Positions 9,241 through 18,949 of a stretch of 64,000 bases of DNA are shown one piece after another; positions within the stretch are counted from its first letter, which is position 1, and each line of letters begins with the position of its first letter. The DNA is taken from contig JAWNGF010000006.1 of assembly GCA_037039685.1 (NCBI GenBank), forward strand, positions 1,116,001 through 1,180,000. Direction: 5' to 3'. The translations under genes and the position numbers were made by a program. The notes beneath the pieces were generated by a model that was given only the letters and a program-made list of their open reading frames with translations, was not told the origin of the DNA and ran no database searches. The stretch comes from Ceratobasidium sp. AG-K (lineage: Eukaryota > Basidiomycota > Agaricomycetes > Cantharellales > Ceratobasidiaceae).

Positions 9241-11222
9241 TTTCCCGAGTCTTCAACGACTGTTGCCTCTCTTCCTTTAACGCTAGGTTCCGTCGTTATC
9301 CATTCCTTGGACGAACATTTGAATGAACGGTGTCCTTCCTGTCCACACTGCAGGCAGCGGTTGGTTGCTATCCTCGCTTTGTATATTTCGTCAGGCAGCC
9401 GTTTTGTAGAGGATTGTCCACCAGCGGTCGGTTGGACGGCCTTCTTTCCTGTTGAGGTCTTGATTTGTTGCAATTTCTGGTCGATAGAGATTGCGATTGA
9501 GATCCATCGGTCAAGGGAGAGTTCTCGTTCTGTCCCATCTTCATTGATCAGGGTCAGTTCGAAGCGAGCTAGTTCAGTCCTGACTTCTGACTTCAATCCT
9601 TCCTTGAACTGGTTGATCAGAGCTTCTTGTCCCCAGTTCACGTCTACCAGAAGATATCGGAATTCCGAAGCATAGTTTGCTACAGAGTTGTTCTGCTTGC
9701 ATTTTCGGATATCTGATTCGGCCTTAGCTTTCTTGTTGGGGTCACTGAATTGTTCCATGAAGTGTGCCTTGAAACTTTCCCATGAGGCAAGGTTTTGGTT
9801 ATTTTCCCTCTGGTTGAGCGATCGTAAGAGTACTTGTGCCCAGTGAGTGGCGGCTTTGTTCTTGGATTTGAAGTTTGCTAGGGCTTCACGAATCCTTTCT
9901 TCATTGGAAGTGTATTGATCGCCTAGGCGTACAAAGTAGCTCTCCATTTGTGTGATGAACATCTCGGCGCCTTCCCCTTTCTTTCCGTCAAAGGCTTCTG
10001 GGCGCGTTACTTTTGGGCGACGTGGTCCACTACCGGTGTTTGGGTTTTCGGTCAGCCGTTGGATTCTTAATTCTAATTCGTCGATCCTGGTAGATTCCGC
10101 GTCTGGGTGAGGTGGAGAATTTGATCGCCTGGAGGTGACTTCGTGCAGGGCTGTTTCGTCCATTTCTTCTCGCATGTTGTTGATAGCCTGCTGAACTTCC
10201 GTAATTTTGGTATTGAAGGAGGTTCCCTCTTGTCGTAAGGTTTCTAGTCCTTGAGTTACTGCCTCATTCCATTCGAGTTGTGCTTGTCTGGTAGTGTTGA
10301 GTTCTTCGCGTACGTTATTTACTAGTCCTTGGGTGTTGGTAACTTCATTTCGAAGGCGGGTTACGTCTTGACCAACTAGAAAGGAATTATGTTCGCCATT
10401 TCTTGCCGAGTTCAGAATGTCTGTCAAGGTTCCTTGTAGGGTGTTAATGGAGTTGTTGAAGATTTGTTGGTTGTTTGCTAGAACCTGTGTGGCTTGTTCT
10501 AGGCCACTAAGCCTTCGATCTACGGTGACCCTCATTCCGTCTATAACCCTAAGAGTAGCGTTGTGTCTTCCTTCTAGCAGGTCATCTAGGTCATCTAAAT
10601 TGCTGATTACAGTTCTGCTGCTAGAACTGGAACTTGAACTTGAGCTCCCTGGATCTCCGGCGCCTTGTTGTGCCGGGCCTGATTGCTCGGAGTAACCCTG
10701 TGGAACATATGGTGGTGCCGGAATCACCGGTGTGACTGGCTGGGAAGCCACTGGAATAGGACCTGCGTTGGTGATGGTTCCCCCAATTTGAGGAACTGTA
10801 GGGACATTGGGGACGTGTGGTGTGGGAGGAGGTCTAATGGGAACAAGTGATACACCCCCATGGGCTTCAGGTTGGGGAGAAAAAAACTGTCTTCTGTTCC
10901 CTAACGGCCATAAGGGACGTGATGGCCCTGGAGTTGCATTTGGAATACGAATTACCGCCGGAGTAGGGTCGTTTGTGAGATCCCCTGGTTCTCTATTTGT
11001 GATAGTAGGTTCTTCCTCCTGTACTGTAGTCATGTCAGGGACACCGAAAGCTCCCGGCATTGATGTTTGACTTTGGGGGCGTGATCGGGCAGGACCTCCC
11101 GCTTGAGTTTGTGCAATATCTTGTTTGTTTAGTGATCCTGTGGGCCTTGCTGCTCGACTAGGTCCTCTTCTTGTTGATATTGCAGATGAGGGACGTGACC
11201 CTCCATCTTCTTGAATAGACAT
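9222..11222 (-). CDS. gag: E1 Gag polyprotein
   Basis: Gag of 666 residues, the capsid and nucleocapsid precursor of E1. ATG at 11222 (MSIQED), 13 bases after the primer-binding site. The N-terminal third is rich in proline and serine. Residues about 200-330 are predicted coiled coil (LEQATQVLANN, LVGQDVTRL, VNNVREELN). The capsid-like domain starts near RPEAFDGKKGEGAEMF and runs through WESFKAHFMEQFSD and NSVANYASEFR. A CCHC zinc knuckle, CLQCGQEGHRSFKC, lies about 30 residues from the end. The C-terminal DSGK codons carry the frameshift heptamer. Confidence 0.93.
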   Translation of the reverse strand: MSIQEDGGSRPSSAISTRRGPSRAARPTGSLNKQDIAQTQAGGPARSRPQSQTSMPGAFGVPDMTTVQEEEPTITNREPGDLTNDPTPAVIRIPNATPGPSRPLWPLGNRRQFFSPQPEAHGGVSLVPIRPPPTPHVPNVPTVPQIGGTITNAGPIPVASQPVTPVIPAPPYVPQGYSEQSGPAQQGAGDPGSSSSSSSSSSRTVISNLDDLDDLLEGRHNATLRVIDGMRVTVDRRLSGLEQATQVLANNQQIFNNSINTLQGTLTDILNSARNGEHNSFLVGQDVTRLRNEVTNTQGLVNNVREELNTTRQAQLEWNEAVTQGLETLRQEGTSFNTKITEVQQAINNMREEMDETALHEVTSRRSNSPPHPDAESTRIDELELRIQRLTENPNTGSGPRRPKVTRPEAFDGKKGEGAEMFITQMESYFVRLGDQYTSNEERIREALANFKSKNKAATHWAQVLLRSLNQRENNQNLASWESFKAHFMEQFSDPNKKAKAESDIRKCKQNNSVANYASEFRYLLVDVNWGQEALINQFKEGLKSEVRTELARFELTLINEDGTERELSLDRWISIAISIDQKLQQIKTSTGKKAVQPTAGGQSSTKRLPDEIYKARIATNRCLQCGQEGHRSFKCSSKEWITTEPSVKGREATVVEDSGKEGVSL
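9240..9246 (-). promoter_or_regulatory. -1 frameshift slippery heptamer of E1 (G_GGA_AAA)
   Basis: On the minus strand GGGAAAA is positioned as G_GGA_AAA in the gag frame (Ser-Gly-Lys codons), 15 bases before the gag stop codon. The pol frame is exactly -1 and is open from this point. It fits the X_XXY_YYZ rule for simultaneous slippage. Confidence 0.7.
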
Positions 11223-11234
11223 GTTTATTTGTTA

Positions 11235-11246
11235 AGCTTGTTTTGT
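11235..11246 (-). other. E1 self-primer binding site
   Basis: ACAAAACAAGCT on the minus strand lies two bases after the 5' LTR end (11249). It lacks the TGG expected for a tRNA primer. It is perfectly complementary to AGCTTGTTTTGT at 25769-25758 in the same LTR, about 35 bases downstream of the start of the TATA run (25795-25804). Confidence 0.68.
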
Positions 11247-11248
11247 AA

Positions 11249-11394
11249 TGTCGTAAGCTTCTGCTTAGTGGCTATAAGACAAGCCGCGATGGAGAGTGGA
11301 CGGCACTAAGACCTAAGTGACCTCTTGAACCGCAACACACTTAAGTGTCTGTAGGCTCTTGAGGGTAGGGGTGGTTCAAAGTGTCACTCAAAGG
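11249..11394 (-). repeat. E1 5' LTR, left piece (interrupted by E2)
   Basis: The 146 bases starting TGTCGTAAGC match the start of the LTR at 4480. They end in AAAGG, the duplicated target of E2. The LTR resumes at 25744, and the two pieces add up to 454 bases. Confidence 0.93.
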
Positions 11395-11850
11395 TGTCGT
11401 AAGCTTCTTCTTGGTGGCTATGAGACAAGCCGCGATGGAGAGTGGACGGCACTAAGACCTAAGTGACCTCTTGAACCGCAACACACTTAAGTGTCTGTAA
11501 GCTCTTGAGGGTAGGGGTGGTTCTGAGTGTCACTCAAAGGGATGTTTTGACGAGACAAAACAAGCTGGGGTTACCAGGCTTGTTGGTCCTCTATATATAT
11601 TCAAGAAGTGGCCGAGTCATACAAGGCGCAGCCACACGAGTCACACAGTCTACCAGTCAGGAGTGTCCATGTGAGTCATGCTGTATAAACAGACATGACT
11701 CGTACAAAGCACAGCCGCGTTACACAATGTAACAGATTAACCACAAGAAGGTGGCAACGCGGCAAAACAGAAATGGGGAACGTAACACAAAGAGAGAGAC
11801 AGACGGGCGAGACAACAGGTGAGTCTGATGGAGTGAGCTAGCTCACGACA
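11395..11850 (-). repeat. E2 3' LTR
   Basis: A 456-base LTR, TGTCGTAAGC to GCTCACGACA. The polypurine tract (minus strand AAGGGGGAGTAA) lies directly inside, at about 11851-11863. Confidence 0.93.
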
Positions 11851-11891
11851 TTACTCCCCCTTAAGAGTCCGTTTGGGGGACCTGAACGGAC

Positions 11892-12656
11892 CTATTGCAC
11901 TGCGCAGTCCCTTTCCTTCTTCAGCATAAAGTCTTCCAACCCCTCCTCGTCCTCCAAGGTCAGGTCGATGGGATTGAACGCGGTGTTTCCTGGTTCGTCC
12001 GAGAATTTCTCCCATTCCTCCCAGGTCTCCTCCTTTGTCCAGTCCGCCTTGGCCCAGTCCAAGACCCTCTTCTGGGCCTCCACAAACTCCTCATCCCACT
12101 GACGTACATCGGGCTCTGCCTCCTTCCATGCCGCCACGTCAGTCTCCTCCTTCTTCCACCAGTAGGGCTCCCAGTCAATCTTCTCCTTCTGGTATCGGCC
12201 CCTCTCCATCCTCCAGTCGCTCAGGTCCTTTTCGTAGTTGGCATCCCAGGCATCGTTCCATCTAGGTCGGAGCGTTGGCTGCCTTCCGTCATACCCTGGT
12301 ACCCACTCGCTCGAGTACGCTCCTTCTTGTCCCCATTCAACCACCCCGAGCATGTGGGTGGAGAGGAGCACGACCTCCGAGACCTGGAATGCTGCACACC
12401 CCCGGCAGACATATATGTCCTTCCGTAGGAGCTGCATGCGTGTCGGCCATTTCTTTCCGACCCACTGGAATTCCCCCAGGTCTGAGTGGAGGACATCGTC
12501 CGAGGCCCTGAAGTGCATTCTGCCCGAGCTTTGTTGTGACCTCTTGAAGACGTAGAGGGCGGCTCCGGAGTCGAGGATCCTTGCCGTGGCGAAGGCAGGT
12601 CCCTCGAGAATGCGGGTGAGGTTGTTGGCAATCGTGGAGCGGGAGACAGCAGGCAT
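11892..12656 (-). CDS. E2 accessory ORF3, W-rich acidic protein with SIM-like motif
   Basis: A 254-residue protein, about 92 percent identical by hand alignment to the E1 protein. Start at the ATG at 12656 (MPAVSRSTI), chosen because the three homologues agree from here on. The block from KRSQQ to WDANYEKDLSDW is almost unchanged in protein although its DNA differs at many third positions. The C terminus carries NPIDLTLEDEEG, a hydrophobic core followed by acidic residues as in SUMO-interacting motifs. Here pol ends in a TGA at about 12803, so ORF3 does not overlap pol. How it is translated from the genomic transcript is unknown: a subgenomic or spliced RNA, or reinitiation, would be needed. 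Confidence 0.82.
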   Translation of the reverse strand: MPAVSRSTIANNLTRILEGPAFATARILDSGAALYVFKRSQQSSGRMHFRASDDVLHSDLGEFQWVGKKWPTRMQLLRKDIYVCRGCAAFQVSEVVLLSTHMLGVVEWGQEGAYSSEWVPGYDGRQPTLRPRWNDAWDANYEKDLSDWRMERGRYQKEKIDWEPYWWKKEETDVAAWKEAEPDVRQWDEEFVEAQKRVLDWAKADWTKEETWEEWEKFSDEPGNTAFNPIDLTLEDEEGLEDFMLKKERDCAVQ

Positions 12657-12802
12657 TGTGGAGGGCAAAAAAGATTTAGAGCGTGGAGTTGAGGTTGTTT
12701 CTTGGAATAGTAGCAAGTTTTGCAAGTGACACTACTGATTTCGCTGCCTCTGCCTTTTATCCTCCCTGGAGCGTAGTTAGATGGCGTGGGAGCCTCGGGG
12801 TG

Positions 12803-15800
12803 TCAGCGTAGAAGGTCCTTGATGATCTTTGAAAGGTGGCCAAAATCTTCCGCCCTTTGTTCTGTGTCTTCTTCACTTCCATAACCCTTCCATCTGACCC
12901 TGTAAAACAGGCCGTCCTTTGTTTCTTTCCAGTCCAAAATCTTATCTACTTCGTATTCTTCCTCTCCTTCTTCTGTTATGATCGGCGGCGGACGGGGTTG
13001 GTTACGGCTGAATTCAGTGTCTCCTTTGTAAGGGCTCAGCAAGTCGATGTGGAAAACAGGGTGTACCCTCATTGTTGTCGGCAAATCAAGCTCATAAGCG
13101 TGTGACCCTATCTGTCGCTTTACAACAAATGGCCCGTGCTTTTTGTTATCCAGTTTCTTTGATGGTCTCTTTGTTTGGATGTTCTTTCCCAGCAGCCAAA
13201 CTAGATCTCCTTCTTGGTACTTGTTCTTCGGTTCTTCTTCTGGGAGCCTTTGGGTTTCCATTGATGCGATAGCTTCGTCCCGGATTTTACGCCATTTTCC
13301 TGTGATGTTGTTTGCTTCTGGAACTGCTGATTCTTCTGTTGAGATGTTCCACAGTGGTTCCCTTCCGTAGACAATTTCGAAAGGGGAACTACCTGTTACG
13401 CGGTGCTTCTGTAGATTATAGCTGAACTCCGCAATTGGTAATAAGTCCGCCCAATCATCCTGCCGGTAGTTGACGAACGATCGCAGCCAGCCTTCCATCC
13501 ATTGGTTGATCCTTTCCGTTATTCCATCTGTTTGGGGGTGGTAGGCAGTACTGAAACCTGGGCTAGTTCCAATCTTTTCATAAATGGCTTTCATAAGTTT
13601 GGAATTGAAAGTAGTTCCTCGGTCTGAGATTGTGCTTTTTGGAAAACCGTGCAATTTCCAAACATTTGTGATGAAGAGATTTGCAAGGTCGCTTGCCGTG
13701 TGAGATTCTTTGCAGGGTATGAAGTGCGCCATTCTTGAGAATCGGTCCACTACTACTAAGATGCTATCTGCCCCCCTGGATTTTGGCAACTTCACCACGA
13801 AGTCGAACGCTATGTCTTCCCACGGTCCTTTTGGAATCTCCAGAGGTTTGATCGGAACTATGGACTTTGATCCCTTTGTCCGTTGGCAGGTCTCGCATGA
13901 CTCCACGTATCTGTTTATGCTTTGCTTCATTCCTGGCCAGAAGTATCTTCTTGATATTAGTTCCAGAGTTCTAGCCTGTCCTTGATGTCCAGCAATTTTT
14001 GAGTCGTGATGAGTTCGCATGACGGCTAGTCTGGATTCCTTATCCTCCGGCACGTAGATCCTTCCCTTAAACCATAATAGTTCTTCCTTGAAATCATAGT
14101 CTTTTGCGCTGTGTTGTAGGGCTTTTGGTAACGTTTCCCTTGACTTGCAGATTTCTTTGATTCGTGCCAGTCCTTCATCTGCTTCCTGACCCTCTTTGAT
14201 AGTTTCTATGATGTTCGTGTCGACTTGTCCCATAAATCCCTTGAACCTTTCGGCAGATATCATAACTTGTTCAGGTGTCGGGATATCTTCATGGTCTGAC
14301 CGTCTTGACAACAGGTCCGGTTTTGATGACAGGATTCCAGGCCGATATATGATGTCAAAGTTATAGGAAGCAAGCAGTTGGTGCCATCTTGCGTGTCGGC
14401 GGTTGAAAGTTCTTGCTTCCTTCCAGAACTGTAGGTTCCTATGATCGGTGTAGATGGTAATGGGTTCCTTTGTTCCTTCGAGGTAAAGCCTCCAATGTGT
14501 TAAAGATTCTATGATCGCCATAAGTTCTTTGTCGTGGACGTCGTAGTTGAGTTGAGCCTCATTGAAAGATTTTGAAAGAAAAGCAATAGGGTGTAGGTAG
14601 CCATCATCTTGTCTTTGCGACAGGATTGCTCCCATTGCTACTCCGCTTGCGTCTGTTTCCAAGAAGAAGGGTTTGTCCGGGTTTGGATGGCGTAGTGTGG
14701 GCTCCTTGCTGATTTCCGTCTTTAGGGCTTCGAATGCTTCCTGCTGATTGCTTCCCCATTCCCATTTGTTCTCTTTTCTTGTTAAGGATGTCAGGGGTTT
14801 TGCTAATCGGCTAAAATTCGGTACAAATCTTCGGTAGAAGTTTGCAAATCCTAGGAATGCTTGGACCTGCTTGAGTGTTCTTGGTTCCTTCCACTCCTTT
14901 ATTGCCTTGACCTTTTCTTCCTCCATTGAGATGCCCGAATCGCTGATTCCAAGTCCAGTATATGTCAATTTGGTGACAAAGAATTCGCATTTTGGAAGCT
15001 TTGCGAAAAGGTTTTCCTCCAGTAAGATTTTTAGCACTTTCCTGACATCCACGGTATGTTGACTTCTGTTCTTAGAGAATACTAAGATGTCGTCGATATA
15101 TACTATGACACATACGTCGATGAGATCATGGAAGATGTGGTTCATATATCTTTGGAATATGGCGGGCGCGTTTTTTAGTCCAAAAGGCATGACAACATAT
15201 TCGAACAGTCCTTCTTTTGTTCTGAAGGCTGTCTTCCATTCGTCTCCTTCCTTGATTCTGATATTGTTGAAACCCATGCGTAAATCGATCTTGGAGAAAA
15301 TCTTTGCGTCCTTGATCTTATCCAAGAGGTCTTCCATTAGGGGCATTGGGAACCTGTCGTCCTTCGTAATGGTGTTTACTCCTCTAAGATCTTGAACAAG
15401 TCGTAGTTGCCGAACTGCTCCTGGATTCTTGGGATCGATCGGTTTTTTGACAAAGAAGCAAGGTGATGCAATGGGTGATTTGCTTGGTCGAATTTTCCCC
15501 GCTGCCATTTCTTCATCCAAGTATTCTCTCAGTGCGATTGACTCTGCTGGAGAGAGTGGGATAGGTCTGGCTGGTTTCGGGAGCTCAGCTCCTTCCTTGA
15601 AGTCGATGGCACAGTCGTATGGGCGGTGATCTGGGATTCTCTTGAATTTTTCTTCGCTAAAGACGTCGGCAAATTCCTTGAATTCCTCGGGTAGGTCGTC
15701 TATTGAGGCTGTTCTTGCTTGAATGGCTTCTGCCCGCCATGATATGTGCTTTGTTTTCCAATTGATGACAGGGTTTGATTCTTCTAACCATTCCAATCCT

Positions 15801-16156
15801 AGGATGAGTTTAGTTTCTCCAGTGGGCATAGCGAAGAAGGTTTCCTTGAAGGTTCTTCCCTCCACTTCCAGTTCCAGCTTTGCTTTGAAACGAATTTGGT
15901 GAGAGAGTTCTTTCCCTTGGATACCAATTACTCTTCTAGGAGTGGAGAGTTCTATGAGTGGGATATTGTTGGACCGAGCCCACAAAATGTCCAGGAAGTT
16001 CTTTGATGCTCCAGAATCAATGAGGGTTGGGATAGGTTCTGTGATTCCGGTAACGTTTGCGTAAACAATGGTAGATTCATTTGTCGCTCTAAAGTACATT
16101 GTTTCCGTTGCCGGTTTCTTGGTCTCTCCACACACAGTTAGAGGGAGACCGCTTCT
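12803..16156 (-). CDS. pol: E2 Pol polyprotein
   Basis: Protease, reverse transcriptase, RNase H, integrase and chromodomain of E2, in frame -1 to gag from the heptamer at 16162-16156. Visible motifs are LIDSGAS, VIVYIDDILVFS, FLETDASG, the HHCC zinc site (HHDSKIAGH, CETCQRTK), DFVVKLP, SDRG, TDGITERIN, and the chromodomain EYEVDKILDW with RWKGYGSEED. The frame is intact. It ends KIIKDLLR at a TGA where E1 has CGA (arginine), a C to T change at CpG. The chromodomain is still complete. Confidence 0.93.
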   Translation of the reverse strand, partial: RSGLPLTVCGETKKPATETMYFRATNESTIVYANVTGITEPIPTLIDSGASKNFLDILWARSNNIPLIELSTPRRVIGIQGKELSHQIRFKAKLELEVEGRTFKETFFAMPTGETKLILGLEWLEESNPVINWKTKHISWRAEAIQARTASIDDLPEEFKEFADVFSEEKFKRIPDHRPYDCAIDFKEGAELPKPARPIPLSPAESIALREYLDEEMAAGKIRPSKSPIASPCFFVKKPIDPKNPGAVRQLRLVQDLRGVNTITKDDRFPMPLMEDLLDKIKDAKIFSKIDLRMGFNNIRIKEGDEWKTAFRTKEGLFEYVVMPFGLKNAPAIFQRYMNHIFHDLIDVCVIVYIDDILVFSKNRSQHTVDVRKVLKILLEENLFAKLPKCEFFVTKLTYTGLGISDSGISMEEEKVKAIKEWKEPRTLKQVQAFLGFANFYRRFVPNFSRLAKPLTSLTRKENKWEWGSNQQEAFEALKTEISKEPTLRHPNPDKPFFLETDASGVAMGAILSQRQDDGYLHPIAFLSKSFNEAQLNYDVHDKELMAIIESLTHWRLYLEGTKEPITIYTDHRNLQFWKEARTFNRRHARWHQLLASYNFDIIYRPGILSSKPDLLSRRSDHEDIPTPEQVMISAERFKGFMGQVDTNIIETIKEGQEADEGLARIKEICKSRETLPKALQHSAKDYDFKEELLWFKGRIYVPEDKESRLAVMRTHHDSKIAGHQGQARTLELISRRYFWPGMKQSINRYVESCETCQRTKGSKSIVPIKPLEIPKGPWEDIAFDFVVKLPKSRGADSILVVVDRFSRMAHFIPCKESHTASDLANLFITNVWKLHGFPKSTISDRGTTFNSKLMKAIYEKIGTSPGFSTAYHPQTDGITERINQWMEGWLRSFVNYRQDDWADLLPIAEFSYNLQKHRVTGSSPFEIVYGREPLWNISTEESAVPEANNITGKWRKIRDEAIASMETQRLPEEEPKNKYQEGDLVWLLGKNIQTKRPSKKLDNKKHGPFVVKRQIGSHAYELDLPTTMRVHPVFHIDLLSPYKGDTEFSRNQPRPPPIITEEGEEEYEVDKILDWKETKDGLFYRVRWKGYGSEEDTEQRAEDFGHLSKIIKDLLR

Positions 16157-18026
16157 TTTCCCGAGTCTTCTACGATTGTCGCTTCCCTTCCTTTAACACT
16201 GGGTTCCGTCGTTATCCATTCCTTGGATGGGCATTTGAATGAACGGTGTCCTTCCTGTCCGCACTTCAGGCAGCGGTTGGTTGCTATCCTCGCTTTGTAT
16301 ATTTCGTCAGGCAGCCGTTTTGTAGAGGATCGTCCACTAGCCGTCGGTTGGGCGGCCTTCTTTCCTGTCGAGGTCTTGATTTGTTGCAATTTCTGGTTGA
16401 TAGAGATTGCGATTGAGATCCATTGGTCAAGGGGAAGTTCTCGTTCTGTCCCATCTTCATTGATCAGGGTTAGTTCGAAGCGAGCTAGTTCAGTCTTGAC
16501 TTCTGTCTTTAATCCTTCCTTGAACTGGTTGATCAGAGCTTCTTGTCCCCAGTTCACGTCTACCAGAAGATATCGGAATTCCGAAGCATAGTTTGCTACA
16601 GAGTTGTTCTGCTTGCATTTTCGGATATCTGCTTCGGCTTTAGATTTTTTGTTTGGGTCGCTGAACTGTTCCATGAAGTGTGCCTTGAAACTTTCCCATG
16701 AGACAAGGTTTTGGTTATTTTCCCTATGGTTGAGTGATCGTAAGAGAACTTGTGCCCAGTGAGTGGCAGCCTTGTTCTCGGATTTGAAGTTTGCTAGGGC
16801 TTCGCGAATCCTTTCTTCATTGGAAGCATATTGATTGCCTAGTCGCACGAAGTAGCTTTCCATTTGTGTGATGAACATTTCAGCTCCTTCCCCTTTCTTT
16901 CCGTCAAAGGCTTCTGGGCGAGTTACTTTGGGACGTCGTGGACTGCTACCGACGTTTGGGTTCTCGGTCAGTCGTTGGATTCTTAATTCTAATTCGTCGA
17001 TCCTGGTAGATTCCGCGTCTGGATGTGGTGGAGAATTTGATCGCCTTGATGGGATCCCGTGCAGGGAAGTTTCGTCGATTTCTTCTCGCATATTGTTGAT
17101 AGCTTCTTGAACTTCCGTGATTTTGGTAGTGAAGGAGGTTCCCTCTTGTCGTAAGTTTTCCAGTCCTTGAGTTACTGCTTCGTTCCATTCAAGTTGCCCT
17201 TGTCTGGTAGTGTTGAGTTCTTCGCGTACATTGTTCACTAGTCCTTGAGTGTTGGCAACCTCATTCCGAAGGCGTGTTACATCTTGTCCGACTAGAAAGG
17301 AATTGTGTTCGCCATTTCTTGCCGAGTTCAGAATGTCTGTTAGGGTGCCTTGTAGGGTGTTGATGGAGTCGTTAAAGATTTGTTGGTTGTTTGCTAGGAC
17401 TTGTGTGGCTTGTTCTAGGCCACTAAGCCTTCGATCCATGGTGACCCTCATTCCGTCTATAACCCTAAGGGTGGCGTTGTGTCTTCCTTCTAGGAGGTCG
17501 TCCAGGTCGTCTAAATTACTGATTACAGTCCTGCCGCTGGCGCTGGAACTTGAGCTTGAGCTTCCTGGATCACCGGTGCCTTGTGGTACCGGGGCCGACT
17601 GCCCAGAGTAACCTTGTGGGACATAGGGCGGTGCTGGAATTGCTGGTGTGACTGGCTGGGAAGCCATTGGGATTGGTCCTGCGTTGGTGATGGTTCCTCC
17701 AATTTGAGGGACTGTAGGTACATTGGGGATGTGTGGTGTAGGAGGAGGTCTAATGGGGACAAGCGACACGCCCCCATGAGACTCGGGCTGGGGAGAAAAG
17801 AACTGCCTCCTAGTCCCTAGTGGCCACAAGGGACGTGATGGCCCTGGACTTCCAGTTGAAATGCGAATCACAGCTGGAGTGGGGTCGTTTGTGAGGTCTC
17901 CTGGTTCTCTACTCGTGATGGTGGGTTCTTCCTCTTGTACTATTGTCATGTCAGAGATGCCGAAAGCTCCTGGCATTGAAGATTGGCTCTGGGAGCGTGA
18001 TCGGGCAGGACCTCCCGCTTGAGTTT
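16138..18026 (-). pseudogene. gag: E2 gag, 3' part (split by E3)
   Basis: The 3' 94 percent of the E2 Gag gene. Its first 39 codons are at 25252-25136, on the other side of E3. The part here includes the MPGAFG section, serine run, coiled-coil region, capsid-like domain (RPEAFDGKKGEGAEMF, FKAHFMEQFSDPNKK) and the CCHC zinc knuckle CLKCGQEGHRSFKC. There are no stops or frameshifts other than the E3 insertion. A shorter protein from the ATG at 17976 is possible but lacks the N terminus. Confidence 0.9.
16156..16162 (-). promoter_or_regulatory. -1 frameshift slippery heptamer of E2
   Basis: G_GGA_AAA in the Ser-Gly-Lys codons near the end of gag, with the same phase and spacing as in E1. The gag stop is at 16140-16138. 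Confidence 0.7.
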
Positions 18027-18451
18027 TGTCACAACCCTAGCCGAACCTTGGAGGCCGAGACTCCACAGGTAGTGATGATGGGGGTTGGGGCGGCAACTAA
18101 GGCCTAAGTGAGTCACGCGATTGTGTGAGGGGAAAACAACAAGAGAACAAGTCTTGTGGGGGCAAGACTTGTGTCGCTGGTATATATACTAACTACTGTG
18201 GCTATGTACAATAGAGAGCAGGCGACAAGGGAAGACAGAAGGAGAAAAGGCAAGAGTCTGAGGGAAGCGAGCACAGAACAAAGGGAACGTGATAAGTCCA
18301 TGGGCGCCAAGGGAAAACTGGGACTAGCCAGGCAGGCATGTCCCGCGGTCATGGCTTACATAATGGCGACTATATGCGCCAAGACGAGGAGAACGAGACC
18401 AAACACGAGCCAAACAGAACACAGAAGAGGGAAAAGGAAAAGGTCGTGACA
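18027..18451 (-). repeat. E3 3' LTR
   Basis: 425 bases, TGTCACAACC to GTCGTGACA. A polypurine tract (minus strand AAAAGGGGGGGTAG) is adjacent at about 18452-18466. The plus-strand ORFs inside it are the same in both LTRs and are not genes. Confidence 0.95.
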
Positions 18452-18463
18452 CTACCCCCCCTT

Positions 18464-18949
18464 TTAGGCCGGGGCATCGACAACAGAAGGAACAGGGGAA
18501 ACCAAGACAAACTCCTCCCCATCGTCCAGCACCAATGGGTCCTCTGCTGACCCAACCCCATTCCAGACCCCATAATCCTCCTCCTCATCCGTCAAGTCGA
18601 CGATGGCGTCTTGCTGATCGGGCTCCTCCTCGGTGAGGTCGATATATTCGGTGCATGCCCGTGCCCTGGCTTTGCGGTAGGCGTTGACGATCTCGACGTG
18701 ATCGTGGATGTCGGCCATGTCGTGGGCCAGCCAGTTGCGCCAGCGGACGAGGGGCATACCGCAGAAGGAGCGGCGGGGGCGAGAGCGCTCATAGCGTGCA
18801 GAAGTGATGAAGTAGAATGATTGGCGGAGTCCGTCGTGCCAGTACAATCCTTCCTCGAGGTTGACGCAAGTGAGGGACCTCTTGAAAGAGGCTGAGCAGG
18901 TGAAGGCGTCGTTGTAGACACGGACAGTGGTGTTAGCGAAGCGAGACAT
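18464..18949 (-). CDS. E3 accessory ORF3 with three SIM-like motifs
   Basis: A 161-residue protein of unknown function between pol and the 3' LTR, ATG at 18949 (MSRFANTTV). The N-terminal two thirds are basic and aromatic (GLYWHDGLRQSFYF, RYERSRPRRSF, VRWRNWL). The C-terminal third is acidic and contains YIDLTEEEP, AIVDLTDEEEDY and DPLVLDDGEE, each a hydrophobic core followed by acidic residues as in SUMO-interacting motifs. It overlaps the 3' end of the open pol frame (to 18592) in another frame. It sits in the same place as the E1/E2 ORF3. Apart from the tail and a weak LY-x-F pattern, homology is uncertain. No known domain recognised. Confidence 0.72.
   Translation of the reverse strand: MSRFANTTVRVYNDAFTCSASFKRSLTCVNLEEGLYWHDGLRQSFYFITSARYERSRPRRSFCGMPLVRWRNWLAHDMADIHDHVEIVNAYRKARARACTEYIDLTEEEPDQQDAIVDLTDEEEDYGVWNGVGSAEDPLVLDDGEEFVLVSPVPSVVDAPA

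Noticed and set aside
11224..11249. tRNA-type primer-binding site in E1
   Set aside because: No TGG-initiated match to a tRNA 3' end follows the LTR; the pairing with the LTR is much better.
18113..18449. Frames of 79 and 97 codons inside the E3 LTRs (also 24797-25133)
   Set aside because: They are identical in both LTRs only because the LTRs are identical; there is no ATG context, motif or reason for coding.
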